NCBI GenBank assembly: GCA_029959085.1
Contig: JARWIR010000010.1
Location: forward strand, 38,804,731 to 38,868,730
Direction: 5' to 3'
Origin: Nemophila menziesii
Taxonomy: Eukaryota; Streptophyta; Magnoliopsida; Boraginales; Hydrophyllaceae
DNA: 64,000 nt
The notes beneath the pieces were generated by a model. It was not told the DNA's origin, did no database searches, and worked only from the letters and a program-made list of their open reading frames with translations. The position numbers and the translations under genes are program-made. Below are positions 22,915 through 35,623 of the stretch, in pieces (within the stretch, counting starts at the first letter, position 1; each line of letters opens with the position of its first letter).

Positions 22915-23368
22915 TATTGCACTCTTTATCCGTCGTCAAGGTTTTTTCCCACAGGGTTTTCCTGACAAAGTTTTTAACGAGGAAAATTAAAAGCGTGTTG
23001 ATAACGATTATGTACTCTTTTTCCTTCACTCGGTTTTTGTCCCACAGGGTTTTCCTAGTAAGGTTTTAATGAGGCATATCAATAAAAAAATTGGTGGATA
23101 TTCAACTCGACTTGGTCAAATTTAAGATCACATGAAAAGCCCAAGATGTAAAGTTCAAGATGAATATCATGTCAATATAATTTATGGCTGCACTTGATTA
23201 TTTATGCAAAGATATTTCCATTTCATGAGACAAGTCGATAATGCTAATGATCAAGGTACTTTATCCACACATTCAGAGGGAGATTCATACGCGTTGCACT
23301 CTTTTTCCCTTGACTAATTTTTTTTCCATTGGGTTTTACTAGCGAGATTTTTAACGAGGCAACATCAT
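22915..23368 (+). repeat. Repeated 3' non-coding Copia motif
   Basis: A motif of about 65 bp occurs three times, at about 22915-22985, 23010-23075 and 23290-23368. Each runs from gcactctttttcc-like, through cccacagggttttcct, to a ttttaacgaggc or taatgaggc end. It lies just upstream of the 3' LTR. I recognise similar wording from the 3' non-coding part of many plant Copia elements; its role is unknown to me. Confidence 0.6.
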
Positions 23369-23399
23369 ATGCGTATTTGAAATAATACCCAAGAGGGAG

Positions 23400-23643
23400 T
23401 GTTATGAAATATTATAATGTGGGTATTATTCTAGAGTAGTGGAGAGACTTTGTAACCTTCACATTTATCCCTTGTAACATCCTATTTATTATGTAATTAG
23501 TAGGGTAGTTGGATAGTCTCATAAGTCTTTATATAAAGGCTTGTCCATTCCCTCAAAGTAAGGAAATCCATATATAATAATATACTTTTCTTATCTCTAT
23601 ATAATGTCTTATCAACTAGTTTTTTTTACATATTGTTTCAACA
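23400..23643 (+). repeat. 3' LTR
   Basis: 244 bp. It differs from the 5' LTR by a few substitutions and a 3-base indel. Confidence 0.85.
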
Positions 23644-23648
23644 GTTAG
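23644..23648. repeat. LTR element target site duplication, right
   Basis: gttag immediately after the 3' LTR. Confidence 0.75.
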
Positions 23649-24339
23649 GACTTTTTTTCTTTATATATATTAGTTTTTTTATCATGACTAATTTTATTTG
23701 GAGAAATATATAAACCTCATTTCTACGTGATGTGTGAAATTGGTCTATGTTTTTTTATTTTTAGAAAAACATTTAAGAATTATTTGATTCGAGGTTTTTG
23801 TTTTTTCAAAATCAAGACATTTGATCATTTCAATCCATAATACAAACTTTTGGCAGGCACTGATGGCCCATTATTGAGTTGGTTGCCTTTCATTATTGGG
23901 AACATAGAGGCCCAACAGTGAGAGATAAAACCTCCTTTTTAAATTGAAATCGTCAAACCGAGTCTAGTTACAGATGTGGGTGTGTGTCATGTTAAATTGA
24001 TATACACTTTGGGGTTGAGGACTAGTATCTCGCTATGTCCAAGCCCAGCGCCTATTTGGTACTAAAAAGATAATACTATACAATTTCTTAATTATATGGG
24101 TTAGTGATGGATATTTAACAAAAGAATTCAAAAAATATAAGACTAAATTGCGATTTTCAACATTAAAGGGCAATTCTCAGTAGGATTTTTAGTACAAGAC
24201 CAGATTGCTCACTCAATGGTCATAATAATGGCTATTGTTGGATTTGTATAAAAATATAATAATTATACTTAAATTAGACAATTCTGAAAAATTGTAAAAA
24301 GTGATGAAATTAGATTAAAAATAATTTAAATTTTTTACC
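23649..24339. other. Non-coding sequence
   Basis: No gene or repeat border recognised. Confidence 0.4.
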
Positions 24340-25032
24340 TTAATTTGGGTTCTTCGTTAAGCCGGTTGTCAATGGGGGAGCATGGTTATTGAGTGGCGGT
24401 GGTTTTCTTGTGCAGTAGAGCGGCTTGGTGTGGAGATGTGAGTGTAAAGAGATTTTTTTTGTTTATTACCTTAATTTAGGTTCTTTGATTGTTGAAGGCG
24501 TAGACCAGCCGATTGATGATGGTGGAGAATGGACAATGAGTGGCAAAAGTGATCTTGTGCAAAAGACGATCGTTGATGATGGTGGAGAATGGACCACGAG
24601 TGGTGGCGTTTTTGGCTGGAGAGCAGCCAAGCCGGTTGATGATGGAGGGTCGGCGGTTTTCGCTAAGCCGTTTGATCACGGAAGAGCGTCGATTTTCTTG
24701 TGCAGGAGAACACCGTTGATGATGGTGGAGAATGGACCTGGCAGCGGATTTCTTAGTTTATTTCTACTTCATATTTTTTTGAAGAAGAGGCAGAATATTG
24801 TTTCTAACAAAAACAATTAAGAGTAGTGATGTGTAATGGTGATGACGTCATGCTTATGTGGAGCTAACATGGCGCTGACATGGCGCCAAGTGGCATTGAC
24901 TAAATGTCAACTCATTGAAAATAGGGAAAAAGCTAACGGTGTCACAAAATATTAACGTAAAAGGTCATCTTATTGGATCCGTTCAGTCAATTTCCTGAAA
25001 GTTAGAGGGCCACGGGAGGTCTTTACCTATAT
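24340..25032. repeat. MULE-end repeat with internal VDDGGEW units
   Basis: The right part (about 24850-25032) resembles the Pack-MULE right inverted repeat (tggcgctgacatggcgcc, ggcattgacta, gctaacggtgtcacaaaa, ending ggtctttacc). The left part holds four copies of gttgatgatggtggagaatg-like sequence, read as VDDGGEW in the frame at 24425-24820. A related copy is at 39320-39750. No left inverted repeat was found, so it is a solo end or a truncated element. I do not treat the frame as a gene. Confidence 0.5.
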
Positions 25033-28000
25033 ATGTAAATGTCCAATTACGTTTTAGGTGATATGGGCCCTTTTAAATGACCCAAGTCCACCAAAAAACA
25101 TTTTCAAGAAGGAGTGGACTGGTTCGAACCATGACAGCTGCAACTTAAGCAACTTATTCATCTTAACTCCAAATCATGAATCTTGAACTGTCACTCGCTC
25201 CTGACTTCAATTACTACCAAGAAACTTAAGGAATCCTCCATAATCTTCATCAATTGCATGGGGTGACTTCATCTTGTCGATTTCCAAATTTAGTCGGCAA
25301 CTGCTCTCGCTTTCTACAAGTAAACTTTTGGTCTTTTAACGCCTTGACAAGGGTTTGACATTTCTTTCTAAACTTCTTATCCTCATCCTGGGATATAATA
25401 TCATCCAAGTACCTAAGAGCTACACACTTAACACACAAATTACGCTAAAATAGCTCTAAAAGTAACAATTCTCCAAAACTATACAAGAAATGGAAAAAAA
25501 ATCAAAATATAGGGAATAATCACTCAAATAAGCACTAAATAAGCCTAAAAATATGTCATCTGAATAGATTAATCTATCACATAAATGAAGTCATCAACAC
25601 TCCCAACTCAAAGTTTTGTCATCCCGACAAAATAAGAACTAAACTAGGGAAGTCTCAATCAACTAAGCATGGGAAAGAAGAATTTAAAGAATGATCCCAA
25701 AACAACTACTTAGCAAATTTCATGAAATAATATCTACAAACTAAATCACACATACACTTATCATACAAACAATCAACACGATATAATTTCAAGATTAGAT
25801 TAGCTTCACAATGCAAGAAGGATAGGTTTTTTGCTTAGTCTGATATGGTGGCTATAGGTTGTTCCTTGATTCTAACATAGTAACTGATGGTCCACCCAAA
25901 TACTATCTATAATCTAATTGTTTCTAGATCACATAATTATGAATCATAAGCTCAATAAGGTTGTAATATTGGCTTCGAGACGGTATGCTAGTATATTTGG
26001 ATAATGTAAGTAATATTTTGGCTCTCTCCTCACTAGTCGTAAAAAAATAGCCATAGAGCTTGAGTTTACACTCAAATATTTTCTCTGTCAACCCTCGCTT
26101 AACAAGTATCCGTAATAATCCAAATAACACTTCCCAAATATTACATGATAATTCCACTTTGTCGGATCTTTTCTTTCAATTCTTATTCATTCATTTTGTT
26201 GTAAGATAGTCATGACACTGTTTTTTATGTGAGATGTCATGCTACTTATTTCTTAATTTTTCTTATTTTTCTTAACATTTTCCCAATAGACCCCAGCAAA
26301 GGGTTACAATAAAAGGCGCATCATCAACATAACGCATACATACAAGCTCAACCCACCCAAAGAGTGTTTCCCATAATTGTACCCACCACCCCAGACTCAA
26401 GTTCTAAAGATGAATGTTTTAGCGTTGTGATTTAAATGCGGGTCATAGGAAAAAGTCCTATAATATAAAGGGTAAGGCTTATAATGTGGCTACAACTATA
26501 GGCTAGAAGGGTCTAAGAATGATATAACAGTAATATTTGGTTAGAAAGCTAACATGAAACAAGGGATTATCAAATAAATGTATTAATCATCTTCCTAACT
26601 ACGTAACTTTGTTACTTTTTCACCTTCAGCATATTCATTAAATGGGTCTTCAACTAGCTCGAATCTCATATTCTACACACTACTCATTCTCCTTAAATTC
26701 AGACTTACTTCTACCGCATTGCTTACTAAGTATTTCTATACTTTTATGGTGTGTTTTCATGTCCATACTTCAAGCACACATAATGACTAGTTCAAAGATA
26801 CATACTTAACTATCATTGACTCACTAAGTTATGCTTTTGGGGGGACATTTTACACATTCTACACCCAATTCTTTAAAATGTACACTGTACTAATAATTTT
26901 AATTTTTTTTACATAAAATGGGAATGAGGGACAACAAATCCACACACCCTCAACTCAAAAATGAGTAATGTCCCCCACGAGTCGAAACAAAATCGATAAG
27001 AAATAAAAATTCAAAAATACACAACTAAAGACATAATGTACATTTAATGAGATGAAAGGTAGAGAAAAAAATATACTCCCGAGGCTTATTGCCTCGCATG
27101 ATCGTCACCTAAGGTAGGTACGGTGGATGCTTCACGATAGTACGCTAAATTTTCTCCATGGGGGTGATAATGTGCAATGATTTTCTTTTATCAGCACCAC
27201 ATCGCTTGCAAGAAGGTTTGAGCCACCTCTACTTGTTTGAATTGCTCGCTTATCCTTTCTTTCCATGAAAGATCATCCTCTCTCGAACTTGATATCTACT
27301 CAAACTAATATCATTTCTGTTTTTTTTTCTTAGGATCCATATGACCCTTCTTCAGTCAATAAGTCTCTAAACTTGAAGGATTATTTGTTACTTATTCTCT
27401 AGAATTGTCTTGATCCACTCGTCAATGATATTGTTACTTTTCTGTACGTAAGTACTTCATTCCCATGACTCACATTTTCTTTCCTTACTAGGCACATGGT
27501 CATTGTTGTGTACTTCAGATTAAACACCAGCTATGGTGCATTCGTGAAATGCATTACTGAATAAAATATCACCTGCGCTACATCTATCTCCCCCACTCAT
27601 GAAACCAATTCCAAAAAATGGAAAATTTCTTACTTATATCCACCGTTCGAACGTTCCCAAAGACTGTTGAGGCAAGGAAGTGGTCCCATACTCGTGCATC
27701 GGGTTAAATGTACTTGTAAGACCAAGGTCACAGCAACTCCCGCTTTTTATATGAAACTACTCCTTACATAAAATATGTATGTACAAGAAATACCAATCAA
27801 AAGCATCCATATTCTTCACCGCTTCTTGATACTTGCACGCTCCAACTAATTTCTTGAACTTGAAGTGGCTTCAAATTTATTCAACTGTGACTGGAGCTAA
27901 CTTCTCTTGAACCGAAACTCGACCCTTTCTATCTCAACTAAAAAGTCCAAGATAGAAATCAGACACTATATCAATACAGGATCTTGATTGCCTTATCAAG

Positions 28001-29240
28001 AGTGTGGTCTATCCCAATCAATCACTCAACTCAAGAAATCTTCTATACTCACCTTCTCAAACTTCTCGTTCAAATACTCTCTCATGTGAAAGGTCAATTC
28101 TGGCATCTTTTCTTTGGAGATAACTAACAAGCTCTTAGAAGTTTCGTTCATCATGGGTATTGGAATCTCAACTTGTAGTGGTTGTGGCATTCTTGGTTTT
28201 GAAATCACAATTGCTTGCTTTTGAGAACTCTTTCTCACCATTACCGATTCTTCTCTTAACGCTTGACTCAAATTACCCTTTCTCTTCATCCCTGAAATCA
28301 CATGATTTTCGTTACTTTTCTACTTAACTTCAACCTGGTTTTTCTCTCGATTCTTTGCCATCTCCTGGGAGCTAGCTAATGTCTTTGTTCTAATCGTCAT
28401 CTCAATTGACCTCTAACTCAAAGTTGCACCACTCTTGGAAGTACCCCTTGATTTTGGATGAATAGGGTGTTATTTGATTGGATTTGGTATTGCGATGATT
28501 TTCAGTGGAATGGTTATGATGGAACCTCAATTGGATGAAAAGGAATTCAAGAATTGGGAAAAGTATTTTGAATTTTTTTTGAAAAATGTTGAATTTTTAG
28601 GTATTTTGGAAGAATTTTGATGGTGGAAAGTTGTTTCTTGGAGTGGAAAGATGATTATGGATGTGATTCAATGGTGATTTGGTGTTATTTTGATGTGTGG
28701 AAAAGGTTTGTTGAAGCTTCAATAAGTTTTAAGTGTTGGAGAAGAAGAAGTCTTAAGGATTTGATTGATGAGTTTAACTTTTTCTCCTAGATGTCCAAAG
28801 CATGCGTGCGGTGTACCACATAGGTCAACGCAGCAATACCGCGGCCTTGATCTTCATGTAGCGTTGTGCGGTATGTCGTGACCAATCCTTTCTCTCTGCC
28901 TAGGACCCGTATTCTCTATAAATTTCACACTGCGGTGACAGTCTTCACGTGTGGTGCACTGCAGAAGGGGTTGGTGTACCACGAATTCCCTTTAATTGCA
29001 CCTCATTAATTCTAATGAATGGGCACCTGTCACCATGGTCTCCTATTTTTCACCCTAAACTCAAATCTTTGCATCCATACACATAAGAAACAACTAATAT
29101 CTTTCTCTTTCAACTAAAACAACTAATAATTTACTGATTCACACTACAAAGACTAAAAATAAGAATATGTGAAAAGCTATAAAAATTGTGTTTTGTCTTC
29201 CACTAGCACTTATATTTGACGTCGTTTAGATTCTGACTTT
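25033..29240. other. Degenerate sequence, no supported gene
   Basis: Short minus-strand frames (25250-25438, 25924-26157, 28026-28301) match nothing I know. The stretch around 26900-27300, read on the minus strand, resembles the post-pol region of a Gypsy element (gagttgagggtgtg). A GC-richer block of CGGTGTG-type words lies at 28800-28985. With the protease relic at 29.6 kb, part of this is probably an old minus-strand Gypsy element, but no boundaries or LTRs were found. Confidence 0.35.
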
Positions 29241-29535
29241 GTTACCTTGTTTCTTCTTCTTGATATAGCCTCCTAAACGACGAATTAGACTATTCAATCT
29301 ACCAGTCGGAATTTGCAACCTTTTTTGCTTGTACCTCAATCACTTTTGCTGAAACGACTCGAGTGACGGCGAAGGATCCATCCAATAATTCTTGTATCTC
29401 CATGGTCTCAGGTTTGGGAGCTTTTCACACTACTTCGTTTCCCACCCCAAATCATCTTGATCTATCTTCTTCATGGTTTCTTGGGGGCTCTTAGCTTTCA
29501 ACTCTTTGGTCACAACTTCGATTGTTGGGACCTCT

Positions 29536-29703
29536 CGTGACTCCTTCTAGTACATCTTTCCTGAAACATAGAATCTTTGGGTCTCATATTCAATGCGGAG
29601 ATCACAGTTCCCTCGTTTACATCGATTATGGTACGACTCGTTGCCAGAATTGGACGCCCAAGTATGAATGGGACGTTCATATCTGCATCATAATCAAGAA
29701 TTA
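29536..29703 (-). pseudogene. Gypsy aspartic protease relic
   Basis: The minus strand reads LDYDADMNVPFILGRPILA, then TSRTIIDVNEG. This is the second half of a Gypsy retropepsin, where the family has PIILGRPFLAT followed by a second conserved Asp. The first half, with the catalytic DSG or DTG, was not found. Stops follow after about 60 residues. The order gag-pro-pol would place the rest of the element at lower coordinates. Confidence 0.6.
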
Positions 29704-29709
29704 AAAATC

Positions 29710-30653
29710 AGTAGGAATAGAAAGATTACTACTAATGTGGACGAGCATAACCTCGATAATTTCCGAATCAAAACACAAATCAAGATTTTAAACAAAACTA
29801 AAGAAAAAAAACAAAAGCAAAACCAATTTAAATTATTCCTTACATCACTAAATACACACATATACCAAACCTTGAGTTGAACACGAATGAAAAAGATCAA
29901 GCCTGTTGAATGATGATGGTGGTTGTGAATCTATTCTAGGGTATCCGTCTCCCACAAAACTGTGTTGCAATCTCACTAAAAAGGATGAAATACCGACATC
30001 GTATAAAACATAAAAATGAGATTGAAGGAATGAATTGAGATACATATTGAGTTTTTTCTGTTATCATAGAATTGAGATGAAATATAGATATATGTAGAAT
30101 TGAGATCACAGCTTTCCAAATTTGTATACATTAAAATTTAACATATAGATTGGATTAAGATATAGGGATTAGATTGAGTGGATAAGAGTAACAGTATAGT
30201 AGTAGTGATTTGGTAGTGGCTATGACTAAGATAGGTAGATGGATAGGTTGGTGAGGTTTGAGTGAGGGCGGTGGCATAGATGTGAGAAAATGTTTTAGGT
30301 TTAGTGTGCAGTGGTGATGTGTAAGATAGTAGCCACACGAGCTACTTGAAGGCTTTGAGAGAATTAAGGAATTTCTGAGAGTTTTGGGAAAGTTCTGAAA
30401 TGAATGGGGTGATTATACGAGAAATAAGGACTAAAGGAAAATTAGGTGATTAGTTGTAGGGTACTTTATTTTATAGATATTCATATTATGAGGTGATATA
30501 ATTTAATTAAAAATAAATAAAATTAAAATGAGAAAAGATAAATAAATAATTTATTTTTAATTAAAACTGATGAAATTAATCAACACACAGTATTTGATTT
30601 TGAAGATTTATAAATGAATACTATTGGTTGCAAAAGGGTTTATAAAGGTAAAC
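29710..30653. other. Non-coding sequence
   Basis: Only short overlapping frames on both strands; nothing recognised. Confidence 0.4.
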
Positions 30654-30662
30654 AAAATGCCA

Positions 30663-30926
30663 GAGCCTTGCTATTTCTTCAGCACTTAAGGGAGAGGTCC
30701 ATGGTTCGAATCCCCTCCCTAACGGGTGTAAAGTAAGAGGTACAAGGCTCGAACCCCTCCCTGAACATGGGCAACCTAGTTCTGATTTACCATGAGAATA
30801 TATATGGGGAGGCATGTATATCTCCGTGGGACTAGTTTACCATGAGAATATATATGGGGAGGCATGTATATCTCCGTGGGACTAGTCGGGTGCGCGTAAG
30901 CTAGCCCGGAACCCATGTAAAAAAAA
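30663..30926 (+). mobile_element. tRNA-derived SINE, copy 2, 5'-truncated
   Basis: The body shared with copy 1 (ctccctgaacatgggcaacc, tagttctgat) ends in an A tail at 30919-30930. The flanking 9-mer aaaatgcca (30654-30662 and 30927-30935) is a clean target duplication. A perfect B box, ggttcgaatcc, is at 30703-30713, but the A box is missing, so the head is truncated or diverged. A 50-bp segment is duplicated in tandem. Confidence 0.75.
30786..30885 (+). repeat. 50-bp tandem duplication inside SINE
   Basis: The unit beginning tttaccatgagaata and ending gtgggactag occurs at 30786-30835 and again, unchanged, at 30836-30885. SINE copies 1 and 3 have one unit, so the duplication is specific to this copy. 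Confidence 0.9.
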
Positions 30927-30935
30927 AAAATGCCA

Positions 30936-31985
30936 ATAGTCCTTTGGAGATATAAATCTCTCCTTGTTTACAAGAGAAATAATTAATAATCGGGTTGTGA
31001 TTTAGGGGATGCTTTTAATCCATTTGTTTTTTCATACGCCATTTATGTTGTCCTCTCATTGGCAGTCAGTAGAAAATGGTCTCTTTGCTAACTAAAAATT
31101 AAAAATACGTCCATTCATGAAGATTTAAAAAAAAAATTGTGTATATTCAACCATCACAAAGATTTGTGGATTGAAAATTTCCATCTTATGTTAGTGCTTG
31201 ATGAGTCCCTTTACACACCGAAGTAAGCTCTACATGCATGGTACTACAAGTTCGAGTTCTGAATTTTTTTCTTGAATTTCCAATAGACACAATTTTGTAA
31301 GTTTCTAGATTGAGAAATAATATCCATTGTGATTCATTCAAATGGAGAACCGTTGTTCAAAGATATCATTTTATGCGCATCATACATGTCTCACAAGATT
31401 TGTGATAAGATTCCATTCTTATTCGTTACAAAATAATAAAATAAAGTTACTCTTGAAATTAATCGGGGTTTTTATATTTTGATTATAAGTTAATTGTTGG
31501 AGTTTCACTGGAATCACGTTTTCTTAAATTTAACACATTTTCAATCATGTCAATATTATTGATCGATTTTTTCGAGGAAGTCACCAAAACTTGACCCTTA
31601 AAAATACCTCGATTTTTTGTAGCTTCATTTTTATTTCCTATGATCCTAATAGAAACTATGCCGAAAAAGTAATAGCATGACAATACCAAAACCAAACCAA
31701 AAAGGAATTGTTGAATAATTACAAAAACTTCTACGGCTTGAGAACATCATCCTTGTTGTATATTTCTTTATTTTGGTCATTAATCATTATCCTTATCTGC
31801 TGCAAACTAGCAAATCATGTTAATATATGAGATTTCATGTAAAATAATATTAACATTTATCGAATTTGAGTAGTGAGCAGATCTATGTATAAATGATTAA
31901 CTTTCACGAGTCTAACCAAGATTTTTTAATCTGCAAACTATATGAGGTTTTTTTTCTGTCCACTCTAAGATTTTACATTTATTTG
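30936..31985. other. Non-coding flank downstream of NFD4 copy 1
   Basis: No gene recognised. The stretch just below 32019 is the 3' side of the minus-strand gene and is not clearly alike to the flanks of copies 2 and 3. Confidence 0.4.
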
Positions 31986-32019
31986 TTAACTTTGAGACAT
32001 GTATTTTATCACTGACCAG

Positions 32020-33723
32020 TTAAGCTTCCGTAGTTTCAGCTTCCTCTTTGAACTTCTTGTAAATATCACCCTTGTAAAATTCTTTAGTTCTCCAAACCAA
32101 AATCAACGACAAAATTGCTCCAAAAAATGTAATACAAGCCAACATTGTAAAAGCCAACCTATAACATCTTGCACCAATGCAAGTAAGCTCAATTACATCA
32201 GATCTTGTTAACCCCTTCTTTCCAAGCTCCTTCAACGCCTCTTTATCGTAAAGATAACCCGTTACCTTCACATTTAATATGTATGAACCAAGAGGACTAG
32301 CCAATTGCCCACAATTTAGTAATGTTGAGTAATACTTCAACCCGAAAAGCTCAGAAATAATCGCGAAAAGTAATGGTAATTGCGCACCAAATGAAAATCC
32401 AATGATAATTGACGCCACGTAAACTGAACCAGAGAATGGAAAAGCAATCATGAGATTACCGATGCAGGACAAGAATAGGACTAGTGTCATCATCAATGGC
32501 CTCGGAAATTTGTACTTTAAATATAGAGTTTCCGATACAAATCCGGCGAAAATTCTCCCAAAATAATTCCATATGCTTAAAAGCGAAACGAAAGATTTCA
32601 CGGTTTTTGATGGATATCCTAACGATTCACCAATCTGACCCAAGTTATCTACTGCAGTTAAGCTTGAACCAAGTCCACAAAACGTTGCAAGAAACAGAAC
32701 AAGCATATCAGTACTGAGAAGTGCTTGTAAAATCGTGTAATCTTCGCCCCTTTCCGGTTTTTTGAAGATGTTTTCGTACCATAACGTCGGTTTCTTCACG
32801 GGGTCTTGAGATATTTGCTTAATTTCCACGGATGATTGAGTTTCGATAGTGATCTTCGGTGCATGTATAGCCTCTTTCTTTAGCTTCCACGAGACTAAAT
32901 CTTCTCTAATCGCTATAGAAAGTGGGCTAAAAAGTAAAGCACAAACGATAGTCGCGCTTGCAGCATAAGCCGCCTTTGAAAAGTCGACGAGTCTCTGAGC
33001 TATAGTCATTGCCATAATGAATAAAGCTAATACAATCGATACATAAAGAAAATGATAAAACACTCTAAGCTCATTCTTATGTTTCACAACCTTCATAGCA
33101 CGAATTGTATACACAAACACCACAGAAATCGCAGCGGGAAGCCACGCGATTAATAAAATTAGCGACTTTGAATCGTTACCGTAGACAGCTAAGTAGACTT
33201 GTGTTAAAATGGCTCCACTTAAACCAGTGAAACCCTTCAATAACCCCACCATAGCGCCTCGGCTTTCAGGGAAGTTACGAATGGAAGTTACTAAAGCGCC
33301 TGTATTTGCAAAGTTTTGTGAATTTGCTCCAAGGCATATGTAAACACACATATGCCAAACTTTAGGCTTAGGAATCTTGTTTGTGACGGCTAACCATATC
33401 ATGAAGTACCCTACAAAATTCATGGCTGCGCCTATTAATAATACGAACCATGTTGGAGTTACCTCGGCTATAAGGCCCGATAAGACTCCTACACTTGCAC
33501 CGAGATCTTTGAAGAAGCCTAATAGGTTAAGTGTGGTTTGGTCATAGCCTAGTGAAGATTTTATATCTTTAGAGAACACTCCAAAGAGATAAGTTGCTCC
33601 AGCTCCAGACATGATTAGAAATGAGGCGAAAAGCGAAAACCATCTACCGCGAATTACATGAATAACAAGGTGCATTGCCTCATTCCGACCACCACCACCA
33701 CCGGATATTGTTTTACCACCCAT
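32020..33723 (-). CDS. Nodulin-like / NFD4-type MFS transporter, copy 1
   Basis: This 567-residue single-exon gene encodes a polytopic membrane protein. Residues of about 20-265 form the Nodulin-like domain (GRWFSLFASFLIMSGAGATY, then LFGVFSKDIKSSLGYDQ); a second MFS half runs to about residue 545 after a hydrophilic loop at about 280-330. About twelve hydrophobic segments are visible. Members of this family are putative solute carriers; one Arabidopsis member is NUCLEAR FUSION DEFECTIVE 4, and substrates are mostly unknown. It is oriented head-to-head with copy 2, about 7 kb away. Compared with copies 2 and 3 it ends about nine residues earlier, because a TAA interrupts the shared C-terminal tail. 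The upstream ctaatttttcttttaatccagtgaaa resembles the leader of both other copies, which supports the start. Confidence 0.92.
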   Translation of the reverse strand: MGGKTISGGGGGRNEAMHLVIHVIRGRWFSLFASFLIMSGAGATYLFGVFSKDIKSSLGYDQTTLNLLGFFKDLGASVGVLSGLIAEVTPTWFVLLIGAAMNFVGYFMIWLAVTNKIPKPKVWHMCVYICLGANSQNFANTGALVTSIRNFPESRGAMVGLLKGFTGLSGAILTQVYLAVYGNDSKSLILLIAWLPAAISVVFVYTIRAMKVVKHKNELRVFYHFLYVSIVLALFIMAMTIAQRLVDFSKAAYAASATIVCALLFSPLSIAIREDLVSWKLKKEAIHAPKITIETQSSVEIKQISQDPVKKPTLWYENIFKKPERGEDYTILQALLSTDMLVLFLATFCGLGSSLTAVDNLGQIGESLGYPSKTVKSFVSLLSIWNYFGRIFAGFVSETLYLKYKFPRPLMMTLVLFLSCIGNLMIAFPFSGSVYVASIIIGFSFGAQLPLLFAIISELFGLKYYSTLLNCGQLASPLGSYILNVKVTGYLYDKEALKELGKKGLTRSDVIELTCIGARCYRLAFTMLACITFFGAILSLILVWRTKEFYKGDIYKKFKEEAETTEA

Positions 33724-35620
33724 GATTTCACTGGATTAAAAGAAAAATTAGTCTTTATGAATAAGTTTACAATTGTATAAACTTAGTTTTGATTTGTCTG
33801 ATATACTTAAGGTATTAACGTATATATAAAAAGACATGTATATTTTTTGACAGATTAGTCAAAATATATGCAAATTGCCAGAACTATCACATTATTAGAA
33901 AAAAGTGTACAATTATAAGGTTAAGAGAGTTGTTTTAGTGTTAAAAGTAGTTCTCCTAGAAGATATTTTTATGAGTAACGCTATATACCATCCTCCATAA
34001 TCCGTAATTTGATAGAAAATAATTTATTAATTTTTCTTATTTCATTTCTAATCGGTTTTTGTTATATAACGGAGTATATAATATTATTCTAATTACAAAG
34101 TTGTAAAATGATGATTCTATACTTATGTTAGGTGTAGTAAAAAGGGAAAATATCAAGATCAGACGTTATTGTGATATATGAATTACTTACGTTTGCAAAA
34201 ATTAAGGCGTGGATCGAGAAACGTGTTTTTCCCTAGGACCACCACCAACTTATATGTGTAATGTAGTACAATAACAGTTTAAGAAGATGAAGCTTAACAA
34301 CTTTGACGATGTATTATAGAATTTAGTAATCTTAATACTTTTGGATTTTATAAAAAGGATTAGATTTGTACCTTAAGAAATGTTTTTTTGAAGAACTTTA
34401 AATCACTAATGGTAAAGTGATGAAAACTTTTTGGATTTTCTTTACCAATCTTTGAACCGTGATTTTCAAGCTAGTGCTCTTGAAATTTAAACCTTGAACT
34501 CTTAGATCTTTAACCTCAAGAAAAACTAATTTCTTTTCTTCTCATCGAATTTTCCTAACCTTTGAAATAAATAATAAACCTCAAGAATGTTTTTTTAGAA
34601 ATGATCAAAATTCTATCTTGTGAATCTATAAATAAGAAAAATTCCAAACTTTCCAAGTGTAACTAGGATTTGGATTTCCTTATAAATTAAATAAAAATCT
34701 GAAACCAAAAGTTATTACCAATACTCACTATAACAAATAAGAAAAGATAAAAGAGAAATTTATAAATATATTGTGTATATTAATATATAGTTGTAGATAA
34801 GCACTACAAAAGTATCCCTTTTCAAATCAATTACCATTAATGTCAAAAAAAAAAAAATCAATTACCATTAAAAAATCCTCTAGAAAAATATTAACATCAA
34901 TGTTAAATATCTTACCTTTTTCAAATACTAATTATCCATAGATTAAACTAAAAGTAACTTATTTGCCTTTTCTTTTTCTTATATCTTTCTTTCTTTTTCC
35001 CTTAGTCTTTTTTTCTTTCTCTTTTTTTTCTTAATTATTGTATATTTTTTTATATATGTATATAGTATATGAAAAGATAAATCTATATACTTTTTATATT
35101 AACAAATAACGGTAGAGATATGTATCACAAATTATCCATTTTTAGATTAATTATCTTCCAAAAATCTTAGAAAAGAATATTAGCATCGAAATATCTAACC
35201 TTTCTGATCAACTACTAATCTAATCTATATAAAACTTAACGTAATTTATTTTCCTTTTTTACCTTTTTATTTCTGTTTTTTACTATCATTTTCTTTCTTT
35301 CTCTTTGTAGTCATTGTTTTATCTTTTTCTTTTGTTTCTTAACTATTTATCTTTTTTATATATATATAACACTCATCTGGTAGATAACAAATATCATTCT
35401 TAACAATAACAATTTCAATTTCAATTTCTATAATAGCTATTAATAAAAATAGAAATAATACTACTGAAAATAGTAATCTATATTAGATGAAAGAAATCTA
35501 TATTACTATATAAAAGAGGATTTATACTACTACATTAAGTGGATATATACTCCAAAAATTATATATATATTACTCTATTATACTATGAATAGTGAGATTT
35601 AATATTTACCTTGACCTTTA
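33724..35620. other. AT-rich upstream region of NFD4 copy 1
   Basis: The first part should hold the promoter. Beyond it the sequence is AT-rich and rich in ttctttttct tracts, without a recognised gene. Confidence 0.4.
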
Positions 35621-35623
35621 TAT

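Larger units (their letters stand above)
19702..23643 (+). mobile_element. Decayed Copia-like LTR retrotransposon
   Basis: Two LTRs of about 245 bp (19702-19948 and 23400-23643) begin TGTTATGA and end TTTCAACA, with a 5-bp duplication, gttag, outside. A purine tract, aagagggag, precedes the 3' LTR. The 3.45-kb interior is riddled with stops. Recognisable scraps include KRGRPGGSK near 22040, which is also present as LKRGRPIGTKD in the Copia at 63.15 kb. A stretch near 22320-22390 resembles the start of Copia RT. Copia assignment rests on these scraps. Confidence 0.8.

Noticed and set aside
24425..24820. 131-codon frame as a host gene
   Set aside because: It is built from repeated VDDGGEW units inside a dispersed MULE-end repeat, and the second copy at 39.3 kb does not keep the frame.
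28026..28301. 91-codon minus-strand frame, MISGMKRKGN
   Set aside because: No family match, and it lies in a degenerate retroelement-like tract. Kept only as part of the unassigned region.
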